A stretch of 13,895 nt of DNA. It comes from Chitinophaga pinensis (lineage in GTDB: Bacteria > Bacteroidota > Bacteroidia > Chitinophagales > Chitinophagaceae). Of the stretch, positions 1-8,300 are shown piece after piece. The notes below the pieces were generated by a model, which saw only the letters and a program-made list of their open reading frames with translations, was not told the DNA's origin and searched no databases. Both the position numbers and the translations under genes were made by a program. Each line of letters starts with the position of its first letter. The first letter of the stretch is position 1. The stretch spans positions 1-13,895 of the forward strand of contig CALPKD020000007.1 in assembly GCA_943324055.2 (NCBI GenBank), written 5' to 3'.

Positions 1-467
1 GCGCCACCGCCACCACCACCTGCAATAACAAGTGCATTTGAATTAGCTGGTGTAATTGAAGTAAAAACACCAGTCAAGCCACCACCTGCACCACCATTAT
101 TTGCAGTATTATTCGCAACACCTCCAACACCTGCAAAACCATATTTTACAATATTAGATTGACCGGGGAAACCACCCACAACTATATATAAAACTTGACC
201 GGGAGTAACATTGAGTGTAGTAAATAAATTAGCACCAGCACCTCCTACTTGGCCTGTTGCACCTGTCCCTCCTTTAGCACCAATTGCATTAACTTGTATA
301 GACGTGACTCTGTTAGGTACAATAAATTGCTGAATCCCCCCTTTATAATTGTAGAAATAAGTATCAGTCACTAAAGGTTTGCGAACGGCCATATTTTTAA
401 TCGCTAATTGAGCAAATAAACCGCTGGAAAACATCACAAAAAATAAAAAGAGAAAATTCTTTATCAT
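1..467 (-). CDS. Secreted glycine-rich protein, N-terminal part (cut by window edge)
   Basis: An open frame starts at an ATG at 467 and runs without a stop through 155 codons to the left edge, so the C-terminus is missing. It begins with a signal peptide (MIKNFLFLFFVMFSSGLFA, probable cleavage before Gln20). After about residue 43 comes QQFIVPNRVTSIQVNAIGAK, the entry pattern of the ALK-type glycine-rich domain: a predicted beta strand ending in 'vPagvtsi.v...GAkGG'. Gly/Ala-rich runs follow, including TPGQVLYIVVGG and a final stretch of consecutive glycines. Many Bacteroidota surface proteins carry such a domain near the N-terminus, with adhesin repeats or a sorting domain further on; that part is outside the window. 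The gene starts 4 bp after the stop of the upstream tail-fibre-like gene, so the two are probably co-transcribed. A second in-frame ATG at 434 would remove most of the signal peptide and is less likely. The export and domain calls are good; the function is unknown. Confidence 0.8.
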   Translation of the reverse strand, partial: MIKNFLFLFFVMFSSGLFAQLAIKNMAVRKPLVTDTYFYNYKGGIQQFIVPNRVTSIQVNAIGAKGGTGATGQVGGAGANLFTTLNVTPGQVLYIVVGGFPGQSNIVKYGFAGVGGVANNTANNGGAGGGLTGVFTSITPANSNALVIAGGGGGG

Positions 468-471
468 ATAT

Positions 472-1059
472 CTAATAGATCGTATCTCCAAAAACGTATC
501 CTGTAGTTGTAGTATTCATCACTAATCCAATAACACTATGTGTAGTTCTCGTCGTTAATCCGTTTGCAGAGTTTAAAGTGGTACCAGAAATCGCTAAAGT
601 AATTACACCAGCACCAGTTTGTATAAATTGACAACTGAATCCTATTGGCAAGGTTGGAACGTTAACTGAAACAGCAGTAGAAGCACTAATTAAAAATAGT
701 TTGTTATTATCAGTTGGTGCTAATGTGAAACCAGTAGTTTTACTCTCAATAATTAATCCTCCTGCAATTTGCACCCATGAAGTACCATTCCAGTAGTAAT
801 AACCTGGAACTACATTATTGGGAATAGTTCCTGCAGTAGCAGTATTGTAAATCAACAAGCCAGTAGCTAATGAAGCGGTACCCGTAATTGGCGAAAAAAC
901 ATTCGCTGCAGTTAATGCAATTCTTGGCGGCAAAAACCCTTTATCCGCTGAAGCAATTTCTAATTTCGCGGAAGCATTAGGCGTGGAAGTACCAATACCT
1001 GTTTGAGATAAAAGCGTAGTTGAAATAAAAATAAAAAGTATGACAGAAATAAACCTCAT
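472..1059 (-). CDS. Small secreted tail-fibre-like protein (GIGT...KGFLPPR module)
   Basis: A complete 195-residue protein with a signal peptide (residues 1-19, MRFISVILFIFISTTLLSQ). Residues 20-46 contain the GIGTSTPNASAKLEI...KGFLPPR signature, and residues 66-96 contain ATGLLIYNT...YYYWNGTSW. Both are seen very often at the start of Bacteroidota secreted proteins annotated as tail-fibre-domain proteins. The second half (about 105-194) is a predicted beta-rich module with VSVNVPTLPIGFSCQFIQTG and AISGTTLNSANGL, which resembles the short beta-prism or beta-helix modules of phage tail and fibre proteins. It has no chaperone-type C-terminal domain and no T9SS sorting domain, so it is smaller than the usual family members. 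It sits 4 bp upstream of the glycine-rich gene and has a 288-bp leader in front of it, so it is probably the first gene of a short two-gene unit. Secretion is well supported; a structural or adhesive role is inferred from the modules. Confidence 0.8.
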   Translation of the reverse strand: MRFISVILFIFISTTLLSQTGIGTSTPNASAKLEIASADKGFLPPRIALTAANVFSPITGTASLATGLLIYNTATAGTIPNNVVPGYYYWNGTSWVQIAGGLIIESKTTGFTLAPTDNNKLFLISASTAVSVNVPTLPIGFSCQFIQTGAGVITLAISGTTLNSANGLTTRTTHSVIGLVMNTTTTGYVFGDTIY

Positions 1060-1108
1060 TGTTTGAATATTTGAATTTATTAAATTGATTTTAACAAATA
1101 ATTTAATA

Positions 1109-1148
1109 CAGCTTGGATTAGCTGAATGGGGGCCTGTCGAAGGTACCC
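1109..1148 (-). other. Possible structured 5' leader hairpins
   Basis: Two small adjacent inverted repeats lie 50-90 bp upstream of the tail-fibre-like start. The first has 5-bp arms (CAGCT and AGCTG) around a 6-nt loop at 1109-1124. The second, at 1128-1148, pairs GGG with CCC and CCT with AGG around a short loop with mismatches. The stretch stands out as GC-richer in an AT-rich spacer. Neither hairpin is followed by a T tract on the minus strand, so neither looks like a terminator. They could shape the mRNA leader, but this is a weak call. Confidence 0.25.
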
Positions 1149-1223
1149 TTTAAATATTGCTAAAGACCTTTTTAACTCATTATTTCAAAAATGATAATTA
1201 TTAAGCAATTGAAAAATAAAAAT

Positions 1224-1240
1224 ATGCAATAAAATTGCAT
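1224..1240. promoter_or_regulatory. Perfect inverted repeat, possible operator
   Basis: The sequence ATGCAAT-AAA-ATTGCAT is a perfect palindrome with 7-bp arms and a 3-bp centre. On the minus strand it begins 12 bp after the TATCTTTG box, so it would lie at or just after the predicted transcription start. A related but looser pair, TGCAA and TTGCA separated by 7 bp, lies about 70 bp upstream at 1297-1313. Two related dyads around one promoter box suggest a regulator-binding site. An mRNA hairpin or chance in AT-rich DNA are the alternatives. Confidence 0.35.
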
Positions 1241-1247
1241 TTATGCC

Positions 1248-1289
1248 ATACCAAAGATACACTTAACATAATTTATCATCGCTTGGTAT
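1248..1289. repeat. Spaced inverted repeat ATACCAA / TTGGTAT overlapping the promoter box
   Basis: ATACCAA (1248-1254) and TTGGTAT (1283-1289) are exact reverse complements, 28 bp apart. The left arm overlaps the TATCTTTG box. The arms are short and the region is AT-rich, so chance is possible; a protein-binding pair spanning the promoter is the other reading. Confidence 0.25.
1252..1259 (-). promoter_or_regulatory. Candidate Bacteroidota -7 promoter box (TATCTTTG)
   Basis: On the minus strand this reads TATCTTTG, an exact match to the TAnnTTTG consensus of the primary sigma factor in Bacteroidota. It is the only exact match in the spacer and would drive the tail-fibre-like and glycine-rich genes, with a leader of about 185 nt. 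No TTTG or TTG element lies at the usual 17-23 bp upstream, which weakens the call. Confidence 0.4.
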
Positions 1290-1327
1290 TTTTTTTTGCA
1301 AATACGAATTGCATCAAAATGGAGCAG

Positions 1328-1344
1328 AAAAACCTTAAAAAAGG
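1328..1344 (-). terminator. Weak intrinsic terminator after the barrel gene
   Basis: On the minus strand, 4 nt after the barrel stop codon, CCTT-TTTT-AAGG forms a 4-bp stem and is followed directly by TTTTT. The stem is short and half A-T, so termination would be partial at best. Its position matches the end of the four-gene unit and precedes the separate candidate promoter. Confidence 0.35.
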
Positions 1345-1347
1345 AAA

Positions 1348-3132
1348 TTAAAAGTTTAAACTATAACTCAAATTACCCATAGAGTTTGTTGAATTGCCAT
1401 TCTTGGCGGATCTATTCTGCATTAGAAAATCAAACCTGATAGCGCTTTTCTTAATCTTATAATCAGCATTGAATCTATTAATGAGCGTGTTTATTTGACT
1501 ATTATTTTGCGCTAATAAAGTGTTATTATAAGTTAACGACAAGCCCAATTTTAATTTTTTATTTAACAAAGACGAGGATGCGGCAAACGTAGGACCATGA
1601 GTTCTTGAGTTATTATTGCCAGACTGAACACTCAAATTAAAATTATATACTGCATTTAAGTTCAAGCCAATATTGTTGATATTATACTGGTAAGCAAGCG
1701 AGCTATTATAATATTTAGTTGCGATATTCAAAGTGCTAATTGCATTATTCGTTTGAAGATTAGATGTATTCAAGTAGTTAATATTAAAACTAATTGCTTT
1801 TGTAGAAGCAGCAGAAGTCTTGAACTTGTAATTCAAATAGTAATTCGCATTATCGGAAACTTGCTTAAAGTTTAACGTATCTAGATTTTGAAATTGAGAT
1901 TGGTTCAATACCGCTATAGATTGAAACACTGGCTGCACATACATGAATGACCTAAAGCTTGTATAATTAAAGCTTGTATAAATATTTTCTTTAGGTAAGT
2001 AACTTACATTTAAAGACCCTAAAAAGCGATTTGATGTGGAGGATTTAATCTTTTTTAAATTATCTTGCTGTGTCCCCATATTCCCAGCAATTGTAAGCTT
2101 GTTGTTCAAGAATACATGCGAAAAATTGAATGCCACATTCTCTAAATCGTTATTAATAAAATAAATACCCATACTTTGATACCCAGGGGCAATTCTTTCG
2201 ATCATTAAACCTAGAATTGTCTTTTTGATATTATATCCAACCTGTATTTTAAAAGCGCTATTTTTTCTAGTCGATTCTTTATAATTATAAAAATAGTTGA
2301 CTAATTTATCTACATTTCCTTGAGGAATGCTCCCTGTTCTTGTATCGGAAGTAAAATAACTCGTTGCAAATTCGCCATTAAACAATATGCCCTTGGTAGG
2401 CCTTAACGTAACAAGATAACTTACCACGAAATTTTGTTGTGGCCTAATGCCCAAGGAATCTGGTTTAAATAGCAAGGATTTATAGGTATCCTTCCCGCCA
2501 AACAATACCAATCCAATATCATACTTTTTTTGTTCATAAAGCAATTTAGTGCCATAACCATATCTTTCATAGGTCGCACTTTTAAAGTAGGTATTTGTAC
2601 TATCATACTCCACTGCTTTTTGCAACCTTCCATACATAGCGCTAATTTTCAAATGCGAAGCAGGAGGTTCCATCTCAATTCCAACACCGGAAAAAACATG
2701 CCCATTTAATGTATATGGTGAGAAACTCATATTGTTAGTTCCAAGGTATCCCTTAACCCATTTATATACAGGTCTTAATGCAATTCTGCTGGGAGATTGA
2801 GGTAATTTATACCCAAACCCTGCAGAGGATAAATTTAAACTTACTGGCACTTTGATTTTATCAAGTATGGTAACATCCAGATTTCCATTTAATGCCCATA
2901 TAAAAGGGGTATTCACACCCAAGTTTGTACCCGCAGTATAGATCAGATTAGAATTAAGGCTGCCTGAAAGTTTATACAATGGCGCAGTAGTCACCTTATC
3001 AGCATATTGCTTTAAGTCAGTCAAACTTACAGATTGTGCTTTTGCATAAAACGAGCAAAACACCACAAGTAAAACCGAAAGGGAATATTTAACCATTTTA
3101 TTACAAGTACTATATTTATATCTATTATTCAT
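1348..3132 (-). CDS. Outer-membrane beta-barrel protein
   Basis: A 594-residue protein with an N-terminal signal peptide: the hydrophobic stretch VKYSLSVLLVVFCSFYAKA at residues 14-32, with probable cleavage before Gln33. The rest is rich in alternating hydrophobic/polar stretches with Tyr, Phe and Asn, for example SGSLNSNLIYTAG early and SAIRFDFLMQNRS late. It ends in GNLSYSLNF: a C-terminal aromatic preceded by alternating hydrophobics is the beta-signal read by the BAM machinery. There is no TonB box, plug domain or carboxypeptidase-regulatory domain, so it is not a typical SusC-like receptor, and I recognise no named family. A second ATG at 3096 (Met13) would give a more compact 20-residue signal peptide and may be the true start. 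It is the last gene of the presumed operon, 29 bp after the FN3 gene, and could anchor or export the large upstream proteins; that is inference. Confidence 0.82.
   Translation of the reverse strand: MNNRYKYSTCNKMVKYSLSVLLVVFCSFYAKAQSVSLTDLKQYADKVTTAPLYKLSGSLNSNLIYTAGTNLGVNTPFIWALNGNLDVTILDKIKVPVSLNLSSAGFGYKLPQSPSRIALRPVYKWVKGYLGTNNMSFSPYTLNGHVFSGVGIEMEPPASHLKISAMYGRLQKAVEYDSTNTYFKSATYERYGYGTKLLYEQKKYDIGLVLFGGKDTYKSLLFKPDSLGIRPQQNFVVSYLVTLRPTKGILFNGEFATSYFTSDTRTGSIPQGNVDKLVNYFYNYKESTRKNSAFKIQVGYNIKKTILGLMIERIAPGYQSMGIYFINNDLENVAFNFSHVFLNNKLTIAGNMGTQQDNLKKIKSSTSNRFLGSLNVSYLPKENIYTSFNYTSFRSFMYVQPVFQSIAVLNQSQFQNLDTLNFKQVSDNANYYLNYKFKTSAASTKAISFNINYLNTSNLQTNNAISTLNIATKYYNSSLAYQYNINNIGLNLNAVYNFNLSVQSGNNNSRTHGPTFAASSSLLNKKLKLGLSLTYNNTLLAQNNSQINTLINRFNADYKIKKSAIRFDFLMQNRSAKNGNSTNSMGNLSYSLNF
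1953..1982. repeat. 15-bp in-frame tandem duplication inside the barrel gene
   Basis: Two adjacent 15-bp copies (TAAAGCTTGTATAAT and TAAAGCTTGTATAAA) differ at one position. On the coding strand they give YTSFN followed by YTSFR at about residues 389-398 of the barrel protein. The duplication keeps the reading frame. It probably lengthens a strand or loop of the barrel and looks recent, because the bases as well as the residues are nearly identical. Confidence 0.6.
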
Positions 3133-3161
3133 AATTTCTCGAGTTTGAATCAGCGATTATT

Positions 3162-5342
3162 TTAGTCTCTTTTTACTGATTGAGCATCACATTTAACGCC
3201 TTCTCTTCCTTCATTGTCTATCACGGAAATAGAATAGGTATAATATTTATTTGAAACCACTTTTTTGTCGATGAATAGAAACTCATCGGCCGCGATCTTT
3301 CCAATATTCACATATTCGTTTTCACCCTCTTCTTTCCTATATAACCTGTAATATTTTCGATTTTCAAATACAACCGTAGGTAATGCAACTTCAATGCCCT
3401 CAGATATATTTCTTACGTTAAAATTGTTAAGTATTGACACATCAGGCTTTTTTACACCATAAGCAAATGCATCTGTAAACTCGCTTGTATCTCCTGTCAT
3501 ATTAATACTAGCAACCCTATATTGATAATTTATTCCCCCTAGTAAATTTGTATCTATATGATAATTTATTCCATTTTGAATTAATGGAAACGAAATGAAA
3601 GTAGTATCCTTATCACGCTTCTTTTGTAATAAATAAGCTATAATACTTGCATCCTGGAGATGAACAGCATCCCAACTGACTGTTAATTCTTTATTAGCAT
3701 AATAAAAATCAATTTGTGCAGGCTTGGGAATGAAATATTTTCGATTAGGCACAATTTTAACCCTATTACTATAATTACTTGACTGTTGTCTTAAATTTTG
3801 AGAAACGACTGCATAATAATAGGTAGAACTACCGCTTAATGAATTTGCTGTATCCACAAATTTTCCCTGAAACAATGGCCCAGAAAGTAAAGCAAGCTCA
3901 TTTATACTTGTACCTCTATAAATATAAAACCCATAAAATCCCGGGATACTATCGTTATCCCATTTAAGCAAGATATTTTTTCCATAATTAGATGCCGTTA
4001 AATTAGATGGAGGCAAAGGCTTAGAGAAAACAGAAAATTTACCCGCTCCTTCGGCTGCTGCTTCTTGTTTCAAAGTAGTTTGAGGCAAGAACAGTGTTTT
4101 AATTTTATAAATATACTTTTTCCCTACTTCAATATTATAATCAATAAATACAGTATCAGTAGGTTTAACATAAATAAAGGTTGGCTTTGTATTAAGCTCT
4201 GATTTACTTATTTCGATTTTGTCAACATAAAATTTTGGAATAATTGGTTTCCAGCTAACGCGAATTGAATTAAGTGTATCAGTTACATATACTTTGGTTA
4301 CAATTGGAAGACTTTCTTTGCTAACAACTATCATTATTGACGTGTCAGAAGTAAGTCCTTTATTATGCACTTCGTCCTCAATTTGCAAAAACAATTTATA
4401 ATACTTTTCACTAGCTGCCTTTGCTGTATAGGTGAACGTTAATGTATCTCCTTTTGAATTTGAGCTCGGCAAAATCAGATCTAATTTTTCCCAACCAGCT
4501 GTTGTCTGCAAATACACTCCACCCCTAATGTTTTTAAATCCAAATGGAATAGGCGAAAAATCCTTTTCAGTAGCCTTTTTCTGATAGACAGTTTCAATTT
4601 TATTATTATCAAATGGCACTTTCCACGTAATTGTCAATGCACTATCGGTTGTGATTTTTTTACTAGTAGATGGTTGATACAAAGGGAGCAATACGTTTCC
4701 GTTTTTCTTCCCAATACTTGAATTCATTCCCAAAAATTCTACTTTTCCATCTTTATACACCCTTGTAATAAAATAAAGATACTTACTTCCTATATTAGTT
4801 TTTTTATCTAAATAAACTAATCCCAAAGCCATTCTAGTTTCAATTAAGTTGTACCAGAATCCATAATCATTAAAAGATCTATGCGTTTGGAAATAAGAAA
4901 CTATCTCTTTGTCAGTTTTAAGTCCTTTGTCTTTCTTGAATGATTCTATATAAACTGCAGAACAAATTTCCTTTAAGGCATCAATATCTTGCACTGGCTG
5001 TAAACGTCCTATAGGCAAAAGCTCATTGGTATTAAAATTCATTTTTTTAAGTGAATCTTCGCTATACTTACTTATATCAATCCTTTCAACTGAGAAGAAG
5101 GCTGTTTTAGCCAATTTCACCGAGTCTGTCGCCAAATTGTCATTGATATAAAGATAATTTCCATCTGGTGACTGAAACGAAGGAATGTATTTTGATTCGA
5201 ATTTTCCTTGCTTAAGTATATCTTTTGCAAATTGAGCATTACCAATTGTAGGATTACAAATAAAACAGATAACTGACCCAATTACAAATAGCAGCTTATT
5301 TATATGACTAATTATTTTATCTAACATAAATATTTTTTTCAT
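3162..5342 (-). CDS. Secreted fibronectin type III domain protein
   Basis: A 726-residue protein with a long signal sequence (hydrophobic core LLFVIGSVICFICNPTIGNA at 17-36, cleavage likely before Gln37). Residues 37-215 form a unique region of about 180 residues that I do not recognise. From about 219 on the protein is beta-sandwich in character. Four modules look like fibronectin type III domains, at about 345-425, 441-531, 538-628 and 633-722. They have the usual landmarks: PPSNLTAS..., a Trp in strand B (RVSWKP, LLKWDND, TVSWDAV), and Tyr-rich F-strand motifs (KKYIYKIKT, TYYYAVVSQ, NYQYRVASI, KYYTYSISV). A fifth, diverged module may lie at 220-343. There is no T9SS sorting domain or lipobox. 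The start lies 10 bp after the stop of the TANFOR giant, so tight co-translation is likely. Met6 (at 5327) is an alternative start. Its role is probably as a surface or periplasmic partner of its neighbours; this is inferred from context. Confidence 0.85.
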   Translation of the reverse strand: MKKIFMLDKIISHINKLLFVIGSVICFICNPTIGNAQFAKDILKQGKFESKYIPSFQSPDGNYLYINDNLATDSVKLAKTAFFSVERIDISKYSEDSLKKMNFNTNELLPIGRLQPVQDIDALKEICSAVYIESFKKDKGLKTDKEIVSYFQTHRSFNDYGFWYNLIETRMALGLVYLDKKTNIGSKYLYFITRVYKDGKVEFLGMNSSIGKKNGNVLLPLYQPSTSKKITTDSALTITWKVPFDNNKIETVYQKKATEKDFSPIPFGFKNIRGGVYLQTTAGWEKLDLILPSSNSKGDTLTFTYTAKAASEKYYKLFLQIEDEVHNKGLTSDTSIMIVVSKESLPIVTKVYVTDTLNSIRVSWKPIIPKFYVDKIEISKSELNTKPTFIYVKPTDTVFIDYNIEVGKKYIYKIKTLFLPQTTLKQEAAAEGAGKFSVFSKPLPPSNLTASNYGKNILLKWDNDSIPGFYGFYIYRGTSINELALLSGPLFQGKFVDTANSLSGSSTYYYAVVSQNLRQQSSNYSNRVKIVPNRKYFIPKPAQIDFYYANKELTVSWDAVHLQDASIIAYLLQKKRDKDTTFISFPLIQNGINYHIDTNLLGGINYQYRVASINMTGDTSEFTDAFAYGVKKPDVSILNNFNVRNISEGIEVALPTVVFENRKYYRLYRKEEGENEYVNIGKIAADEFLFIDKKVVSNKYYTYSISVIDNEGREGVKCDAQSVKRD

Positions 5343-5352
5343 TTTTCTGTTA

Positions 5353-8300
5353 TTAATATGAAACGCTAAAACTAGGTTTCTCTCCTTCTATCCAACTTGT
5401 ATTCACATTTAAATTCAAACAACCTTTGAATGCCACTCCATTTATATATGGGACACAGATACGTCCATCACACCAATCTACCCCAAACCAATAGGCACCG
5501 CATGGATAGCTAAAATTGCTGCAACTCTCTGCCCAGCTTAATTTGATATTATTACAACTAACATCATTACTATTGTAAATTTGCAGACTCGTATTAAACC
5601 TTCCATTATAATACCATTTAGAGCCATTATAGCCGCCCTCTAGCATTGCATTGATATCAGCACTTCCGGACAATGATGCAACATGTTCTGCCGAAATGGA
5701 TCCAGCTGCACCCCCGGCAAGTGCGATACGCATACCAAGACTATTTGAGTTGTAATTATACCAGAATTTAGTATTTGCATTTGCATATAGTCTGTAACTG
5801 GCACCAAATGGTCCTAAATTGTAAGAACCAGAATGATCTGCCAAAGTAACATCTGCTTCTAGTAACATTCCATTGAAACCGTTTTTTGTTCCACCTTTGA
5901 TATCGGATTTCACTAGATCGCTAATTTCGGCAAATGACGATTTAACCAATGCAGGAATAATAGATTTATTGTTATTATAATTAATTCCAACAGCCATTAA
6001 AAAATTGGCTTTTACAGCGGTTCCTATATTCACACCAGCATTCACTTTAAGATACAACATACCATTATCTAAGCCTTCAACAAAAGTATTTGCAACTCCA
6101 CTAGCTTCATTCGTAATGCTATTACCAACACTATTAGCACCTTGTGAAACAGAAGATGCTACCCCACTTGTTCCATTGGCAACAGTACTAACCGCATTAT
6201 TGGCAGATTGTGATATTGAAGATGCTACGCCACTAACAGCATTCGATAAACTACTCACAATTTTGGAAGGTGGGGGGATTGGAGCAACGCCATATAAAAT
6301 ACCATCAACACTCGCTTTTACATTTGGTAAAATTTCAGGAACTTCTACATGAACATTAGCTAGTAACGAGGCATTACAATAGTCTATTTCAGTTGTTACA
6401 TAGCCCCATTTTTTTCCTTTAAGACTCAAATTACCTCCGCCCTTTATTGTTGGAAATCCAATACAATTTCCTGAAAAATTAAATAGAATACCCATATATG
6501 CAGAGTCTATATACCCCATATCCTTTGTCGTACCCATAAGACCAAATTGACCATTTACGCCAACATAATACATAGGCTCTTTAGAACTATATGAAAACCC
6601 ACCTCCTAATGCGTACCATTGTAAAGGATATGTAATTGGCGCAGGTACTAACGGAGCCGTAAAGCCAGCTGCTAAATAAATATCTTTATTTTTGATTTTA
6701 TAATAAGCCAAACTTGCCGCAAAAGTATTGTCTAATAAATCTAACCTTGCAGCACCTTTAAATCCTATAGTATCTCCATATAATTTCAACCCAAGTCTAG
6801 CATTTAATGAAAAAGATGGATTTTCAATTCCAAGGCCAACCTCACTAACAGTAAACTGAAACTTGTCATCAAAAACTCCAAATGCTAATGATGCATCCGC
6901 ACTTGCCTTGAATCCTTTAATATTAGGGAATTCCAGTGATCCCTTTAATCCCACAGCCCACTTAGAATTAGGACTTTCATTCATTATAGAATTGTAATTA
7001 GTATGTGCAGCAATAGTGTCGTCTACTAAGTCTATAATATCACTAATGGTAACTTGAGATCCCACATTGACCACTAATTTGTCTAAGGACACTTTAACAA
7101 CACTAAAGTCAAGCTTAGTATTTGGAGCTGCTGCCATTAGCATACTTCCGTTGCTTGAATTATATTGGAATGTTTCAATATTTATAGGTAGTACCTTACT
7201 CAAAAAAGTACTGTTATCCCCGGTCAAAGAGGAAGCGCAATTAACAGCACCAGCGATATTAAGTGAAAAACTTGCATCTACTTTTTTAAACCCAAATAAA
7301 ACATCTGTATTGTCTTTTGGATAAAACTCCAACCCATTTAAATACATTTTTTTAACTGGTGGAGTCACTTTTAAGGAAGCAATTAAACCTGCAGTTGAGC
7401 TTTTAACTTGAAATTCTTTTATTTTCCAAGGCCTTAATGCAATATTAAAATCCTCTTTATAAAAAGCAGCTTGGCCATTAAAGGATAAGATTGGATTATT
7501 AGTGCCAATATCTTTAAGCGCAACAGTTTCTAATTTAGCATACAATCTATTTAATTGAACAACCGATTCACTATTGCTAATAGCTTCACTTAACCAATTA
7601 TTAAACACGAATTGCCTATTAAAACTTGCGGTGTTTTTGAAATAAATTTTTAATTCGCTTGGACGATTATTAGATTGGAAGATAAAACTTGGTAATTTTA
7701 AATAACCTGCCAAACTCATACCATTGGGAGATAGTACACAACTGTCTTTTTGCAATGAGATATCAAACTCATTAAATAGTTCCTTTACAATATAAGTACT
7801 ATTTGTGGCAGCATTCGTGTCCAACAAATGAACATAAAATTTCTTATTTAAAGGAAAGGCTCTTAATGTATCAACGCCAGGAGAAACATAATTAATCGAA
7901 GTACCGCCTATACTAGTTGCACTATAATTCAAATTAGCGTCATTTAATTTTAAAGGGAAATTGGGTGCCATTGTTTTAATAGTACTTAATTTAAAAACAA
8001 CATTTCCCGAAATAACTCCTTCACTAAACCTTCTTTTATCACTCCCCAGTCCTGTATATTGCTTTAATATTGGGTTATTGATTTCAACAGGCGCGAATCC
8101 AAATGCCTTTGCTTTTACCGAAATCTCTTCAAACCTTACACTATCATCAATAGGAAAGGCATACCCGCTTTCATTTACAATTACTTTTTTATTTATAAAT
8201 TTTAAGGTTTGAATGGTATTATCATTCGTAAAATATCCATTTGAATTTATTTTTAATGTCCCCGTTACAATATAATTTGAATCATATGTTGGGGAAATCT

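Larger units (their letters stand above)
1060..1347. other. 288-bp AT-rich intergenic spacer with candidate leader and promoter
   Basis: This is the only sizeable non-coding stretch in the window. Read on the minus strand it holds, in order, a weak terminator just after the barrel gene, a TATCTTTG promoter-like box, a perfect 7-bp inverted repeat with a 3-bp centre, and a leader of roughly 185 nt. Within that leader, 1109-1148 is locally richer in GC and can form small hairpins: CAGCT/AGCTG at 1109-1124, and an imperfect stem between GGGGGCC and GGTACCC at 1128-1148. I saw no convincing small open reading frame, tRNA or known riboswitch core. Confidence 0.6.

Noticed and set aside
336..341. 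C6 tract in the glycine-rich gene and G6 tract at about 6271-6276 as phase-variation switches
   Set aside because: Six-base runs are too short to argue for slipped-strand switching, and both reading frames are intact.
472..1059. A prophage or tail gene cluster suggested by the tail-fibre-like protein
   Set aside because: It has a signal peptide, and no other phage structural, lysis or integrase gene is present; this module is widespread in ordinary Bacteroidota secreted proteins.
2421..2633. A 70-codon minus-strand frame inside the barrel gene
   Set aside because: It overlaps the barrel gene in another frame and shows no domain; the same holds for the 61-codon frame at 10629-10814 inside the TANFOR gene.
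6005..6352. A 115-codon plus-strand open frame
   Set aside because: It lies fully inside the TANFOR gene opposite its Ala/Ser repeat; the Ala/Leu/Pro-rich composition is the antisense of that repeat.
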